From: Bacteroidota bacterium
GTDB taxonomy: Bacteria; Bacteroidota; Bacteroidia; Flavobacteriales; Flavobacteriaceae
DNA length: 8,336 nt
Reading direction: 5' to 3'
Assembly (NCBI GenBank): GCA_009937085.1
Contig: JAACDD010000120.1
Coordinates: 1-8,336, forward strand
Shown: positions 5,840 to 8,336 of the stretch, one piece after another
Layout: every line of letters starts with the position of its first letter
Numbering within the stretch: position 1 is the stretch's first letter
Notes under the pieces: generated by a model
Databases searched by the model: none
What the model was told of the DNA's origin: nothing
What the model saw: only the letters and a program-made list of their open reading frames with translations
Translations under genes and position numbers: made by a program

Positions 5840-8336
5840 TTAAAAAATCTGAAATTTGTTGTAAAATATCATTCCAAGTATCAACATCATGTCCGCCTTT
5901 ACCTCCGTCATGATTGGGTCGGATTAACAAGAAATCTGCTCCCTCTATTTTGGAAAGTTCTGACTGCCCATTAAAGGCATTAAGTAATTTCCCTAAAACT
6001 CCTGACTTTGAAGATACCCAATCGGAACCTGTAGAAAATTGCGCTCCCGGAATGCCATCCGGATGCTTAAAGTCTCCCGGTTGATGTGGTGATAAGTAAA
6101 GTCCCAACTCTACTCTTGAAGCAAATTCACTATCTGCCAACGTAGCCAAAATACCTGCTGCATAGGCAGCTCCTTGGCTATGCCCAACTATTTTTATGGT
6201 CTCTTCATTTTCCAAAACAATAGTCCCATTTTGAAGCTTTGAAATAAGCTCCAACCCACTTTTTTGCCCTTGTGCATAACGGTCAGACGCCTGTGAGTTA
6301 AACTGGTCTGTACCGTTAATAAAGATGTTATTGTTGTCTCCAAAATGTCTATTGATTGTTGATCTAATACCATTATTTCCACCCCAATAACGCCCTATTT
6401 CTTGTTCAAACATTGTAGGCTCTTGGTTGTAGAAGAAATTTCTTGGCGGTGGGTATCTGTAATGTCCTACATACTCTCCTTGGCTGTACCCAGTTGTTTT
6501 ATGCCCTAATGCTTGGTTAAAAAGAAGTCCATTAACATACACGATGAGTCTGCCGTCAGGGTCAATGGCATTTGTGGGGGTATTTGCCACATATGCATAA
6601 GGACTTAAAGTTTCATACTTTTCAGCTAAGGCATCAACACCTGCCCAACGGCCAAGGTCTTTCATATAGCGTCTTGCGCCATAGTCTGTCCAGCCAAGTC
6701 CAAGTTCATTTTCTTCTTCTTTGCCATTAAACTTAAACTGCTCCCCAAGGTTTGTACTATTCACATGCTCATTATACCCTTTATGCGCCAGCCCAAAAGG
6801 GTAATAATTTGTTTCGGAAACTATCTCGTTTTGGGATAGGTCTAGCTGTTCTATTTTAATGTCGTCAAACCAAACTTTGGCATCACTTGTTCCGTCATTA
6901 TCAATACGTATGTTAATGGTTTTAATACTCTCAGGCACCATAACTACTTTCTCAAGGAATACCCACTTACCTCTTGTGGCTGTTCCAATCCTATCAAACA
7001 GGGTGTTATATGCCGTTTCTCCCTCTTTTTTCATAAAAAAGAATATTTCTGCATAGTGGTTATGTGGCTCTATAAAAACCCATCCGCTGTATTTATACAA
7101 GGTAGGTTTACTGTTGTTTATGTTAACCCATTCGTTACTGTGTGTTACAATTTCAAGACTAGAAGGGGTTGTGTTTTGCAACATTCCAGACTTGCTACCG
7201 CTATGGGCTTTATCACTTACAATATCTGTTATCGGCCACCCCCACGTATTACCACTACCGTCCCAGTCGTTATTGGTTTTGCTTTTGTCTTCAAAAGTTT
7301 CTTCCCAAACCGTTATGGCCGTACTGCCAGGCGTGTCTATTCTGCCATTGCCGTTGGCATCGGCATAACTCAGGCGGTTGTTACCGAGGTGGTCTTTGTA
7401 TTGGTACACATGGGTAAAGCCTCCTGCTTTTGGCTCGGCATAGCCCTCTGGAGTAAATACCAGTTCTAAGGTATTGTTTTTATATACGCCCGTAGGGGTA
7501 TAGATCGTATTCGTCGTGTCAAACACTTTTTTATGTTTTACACCTGTAGCATCATAAACATAGTTAAGACTCCTATTTTGTGTTCCCTGCCAAACATGAT
7601 AAGGAAAGTTAAGGTGGTTATACTGCATGGTTATGCCCTTGTTTTTATCTTCTTTAAGATTCCCGTTAGCATCATAAATATAGTCAAAACCTGTGGTATT
7701 TCCGTCGTTAAAGCCCTCGGAGTGTTTATAAGTGTCGGTAACGGCTTGCAGTTGGTTGCCGTCATAGGTGTAGTTGAGGTAGTCAATGCCAATGCGTTCG
7801 CCATTGCTGCGGTACAGCCGTTTGATGTTGCCGTTGCGGTCGTAGGTATAATTGCTGTTATATGCACCCCAATAGGTTCCCGGGGCATAGTAGGAAGCAT
7901 TCGTTAGGCGGTTTAGCCCATCGTAATTGTAGCGGTAGTTACGTTTAATGTTATCATTGGCGGTGGTCCAATAGGTGTTTTGTATGTTGCCGTTATACAG
8001 ACTTCCGTAGTCCAATTCAAAACCAAACAAATCATCGCCCAAGGCATCGGGGTCGTTTATGTGGCGTAGCCACCCGCGTACGTTATAGTCGTAGTCCACG
8101 GTTTGCAAGCCGCCGCCTACCGTTTTTTCTTCCAACTGCCCCAGTTCGTCATAGCGGTTATGCACCAAGTCCTCCTTTTGGCCGTTTAGGGTAATGTCGT
8201 GGTCTATCAGTCGCCCAGCATGGTCGTAGGCATAATCATCAACCTTAGTTAAGGTATTGCCGTTTTTGGTTTCTACCGTAGTGGTTTGGGTGGTGCGCCC
8301 CACAAAGTCCAACGTATGCGTTTGTTGGCTTACCAC
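5829..8336 (-). CDS. RHS-repeat polymorphic toxin with lipase-like C-terminal tip (5' end outside window)
   Basis: The open frame runs off the right edge; the 835 visible residues are the C-terminal part, and the GTG at 8334-8336 is an internal valine codon. Residues 35-275 hold YD repeats (YAYDHAGRL, NRYDELGQL, YTYDRNGNI, YIYDANGNL, YVYDATG) that build the RHS shell. The core has DHLGNNRLSY (315-324), YYPFG (511-515), FNGKE (536-540), DYGARRYMKDLGRW (551-564) and SPYAYVANTPTNAIDPDG (578-595), the usual end of the shell and site of autocleavage. A jelly-roll-like insertion occupies about 341-505. Residues 596-835 are the variable tip, an alpha/beta-hydrolase with GHSQG at 718-722. The product is probably a secreted or contact-dependent toxin; the export route cannot be seen because the N-terminus is missing. 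It overlaps the lipoprotein gene by 11 nt. Confidence 0.9.
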   Translation of the reverse strand: MVSQQTHTLDFVGRTTQTTTVETKNGNTLTKVDDYAYDHAGRLIDHDITLNGQKEDLVHNRYDELGQLEEKTVGGGLQTVDYDYNVRGWLRHINDPDALGDDLFGFELDYGSLYNGNIQNTYWTTANDNIKRNYRYNYDGLNRLTNASYYAPGTYWGAYNSNYTYDRNGNIKRLYRSNGERIGIDYLNYTYDGNQLQAVTDTYKHSEGFNDGNTTGFDYIYDANGNLKEDKNKGITMQYNHLNFPYHVWQGTQNRSLNYVYDATGVKHKKVFDTTNTIYTPTGVYKNNTLELVFTPEGYAEPKAGGFTHVYQYKDHLGNNRLSYADANGNGRIDTPGSTAITVWEETFEDKSKTNNDWDGSGNTWGWPITDIVSDKAHSGSKSGMLQNTTPSSLEIVTHSNEWVNINNSKPTLYKYSGWVFIEPHNHYAEIFFFMKKEGETAYNTLFDRIGTATRGKWVFLEKVVMVPESIKTINIRIDNDGTSDAKVWFDDIKIEQLDLSQNEIVSETNYYPFGLAHKGYNEHVNSTNLGEQFKFNGKEEENELGLGWTDYGARRYMKDLGRWAGVDALAEKYETLSPYAYVANTPTNAIDPDGRLIVYVNGLLFNQALGHKTTGYSQGEYVGHYRYPPPRNFFYNQEPTMFEQEIGRYWGGNNGIRSTINRHFGDNNNIFINGTDQFNSQASDRYAQGQKSGLELISKLQNGTIVLENEETIKIVGHSQGAAYAAGILATLADSEFASRVELGLYLSPHQPGDFKHPDGIPGAQFSTGSDWVSSKSGVLGKLLNAFNGQSELSKIEGADFLLIRPNHDGGKGGHDVDTWNDILQQISDFLNDD
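5832..6551 (-). other. RHS C-terminal tip domain: alpha/beta-hydrolase, lipase-like
   Basis: This is the 240 residues after the DPDG motif. It starts RLIVYVNGLLFNQALGH, a strand leading to an oxyanion-like turn. YWGGNNGI and INRHFGDNNNIFINGTD follow, then a helix and the nucleophile elbow TIKIVGHSQGAAYAAGILATLA with Ser720. Candidate acid and base are Asp755 (YLSPHQPGDF) and His816 (GGKGGHDVD), or alternatively His809. The order Ser-Asp-His is right for this fold. It may be a phospholipase or other esterase acting on membranes of a competitor. The triad beyond Ser720 is my inference from spacing. Confidence 0.7.
5976..5996 (-). repeat. Exact 21-bp repeat inside the RHS tip
   Basis: This is the in-gene copy of the repeat at 5238-5258 (same orientation, starts 738 bp apart). 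It encodes residues 781-787, LGKLLNA, between the Asp-bearing loop and the C-terminal His of the hydrolase domain. It marks a likely recombination or duplication point. Confidence 0.75.
6822..7316 (-). other. Jelly-roll (carbohydrate-binding-like) insertion in the RHS core
   Basis: Residues 341-505 of the visible RHS protein separate DHLGNNRLSYADANGNGRID from NEIVSETNYYPFG, which in many Bacteroidota RHS proteins lie only a few dozen residues apart. The insert reads like a galactose-binding/CBM beta-sandwich: an opening WEETFED, SDKAHSGSKSGML, YKYSGWVFIEP, GKWVFLEKVVMVP, and a closing INIRIDNDGTSDAKVWFDDIKIEQ. VWFDDIKI is the typical last strand of such domains. It might bind glycans on a target surface. 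Confidence 0.65.

Noticed and set aside
5976..5996. CRISPR or phage attachment-site interpretation of the 21-bp repeat
   Set aside because: There are only two copies, no regular spacers, and no integrase, cas or tRNA gene in view; the codon-aligned match to the toxin tip favours rhs rearrangement.
7056..7469. 137-codon + strand open frame opposite the RHS gene
   Set aside because: It lies wholly antisense to well-supported RHS coding sequence and shows no recognisable domain; it is a shadow of the opposite-strand codons.

Overview
The window looks like a chromosomal segment from a member of the Bacteroidota, most probably a flavobacterium. The evidence is a bacillithiol-type glycosyltransferase (BshA), several exact matches to the Bacteroidota -7 promoter element TAnnTTTG, weak Shine-Dalgarno sequences, an RHS protein with the YYPFG/FNGKE core typical of the phylum, and moderate-to-low GC.

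Positions 1-4412 form a mostly ordinary block. It starts with the last 37 codons of a protein resembling the C-terminus of a family 3 glycoside hydrolase. A 269-nt leader with small palindromes precedes bshA (+). bshA converges with a biotin-dependent acyl-CoA carboxylase carboxyltransferase (-), and their stop codons abut. A 95-nt divergent promoter region then leads into a short + strand run: a 46-residue hypothetical protein, a membrane fatty acid hydroxylase/sterol desaturase family protein, and a small Kazal-domain putative lipoprotein whose start overlaps the hydroxylase stop.

Positions 4413-5254 are an accessory island. A type II toxin-antitoxin pair has an intact 81-residue antitoxin and a RelE/ParE-like toxin broken by a one-base insertion. 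The toxin stop codon lies inside an 86-bp element with imperfect terminal inverted repeats and internal hairpins. Two copies of a roughly 35-bp degenerate direct repeat (4418-4453, 5205-5239) bracket the island.

Positions 5190-8336 are a polymorphic-toxin locus on the - strand. A large RHS protein (5' end outside the window) carries a jelly-roll-like insertion in its core and, after the DPDG motif, a 240-residue alpha/beta-hydrolase (lipase-like) tip with a GHSQG nucleophile elbow. Overlapping its stop is a 194-residue lipoprotein, the likely immunity protein. Directly after the lipoprotein stop sits an exact 21-bp, codon-aligned copy of part of the toxin-tip sequence, which runs in frame into the second direct repeat. 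This suggests past cassette displacement or duplication at the RHS 3' end.

The best candidate for an under-described system is the RHS lipase-like toxin with its lipoprotein partner and the flanking repeat structure. Functional claims here rest on motif reading alone; no database search was possible.
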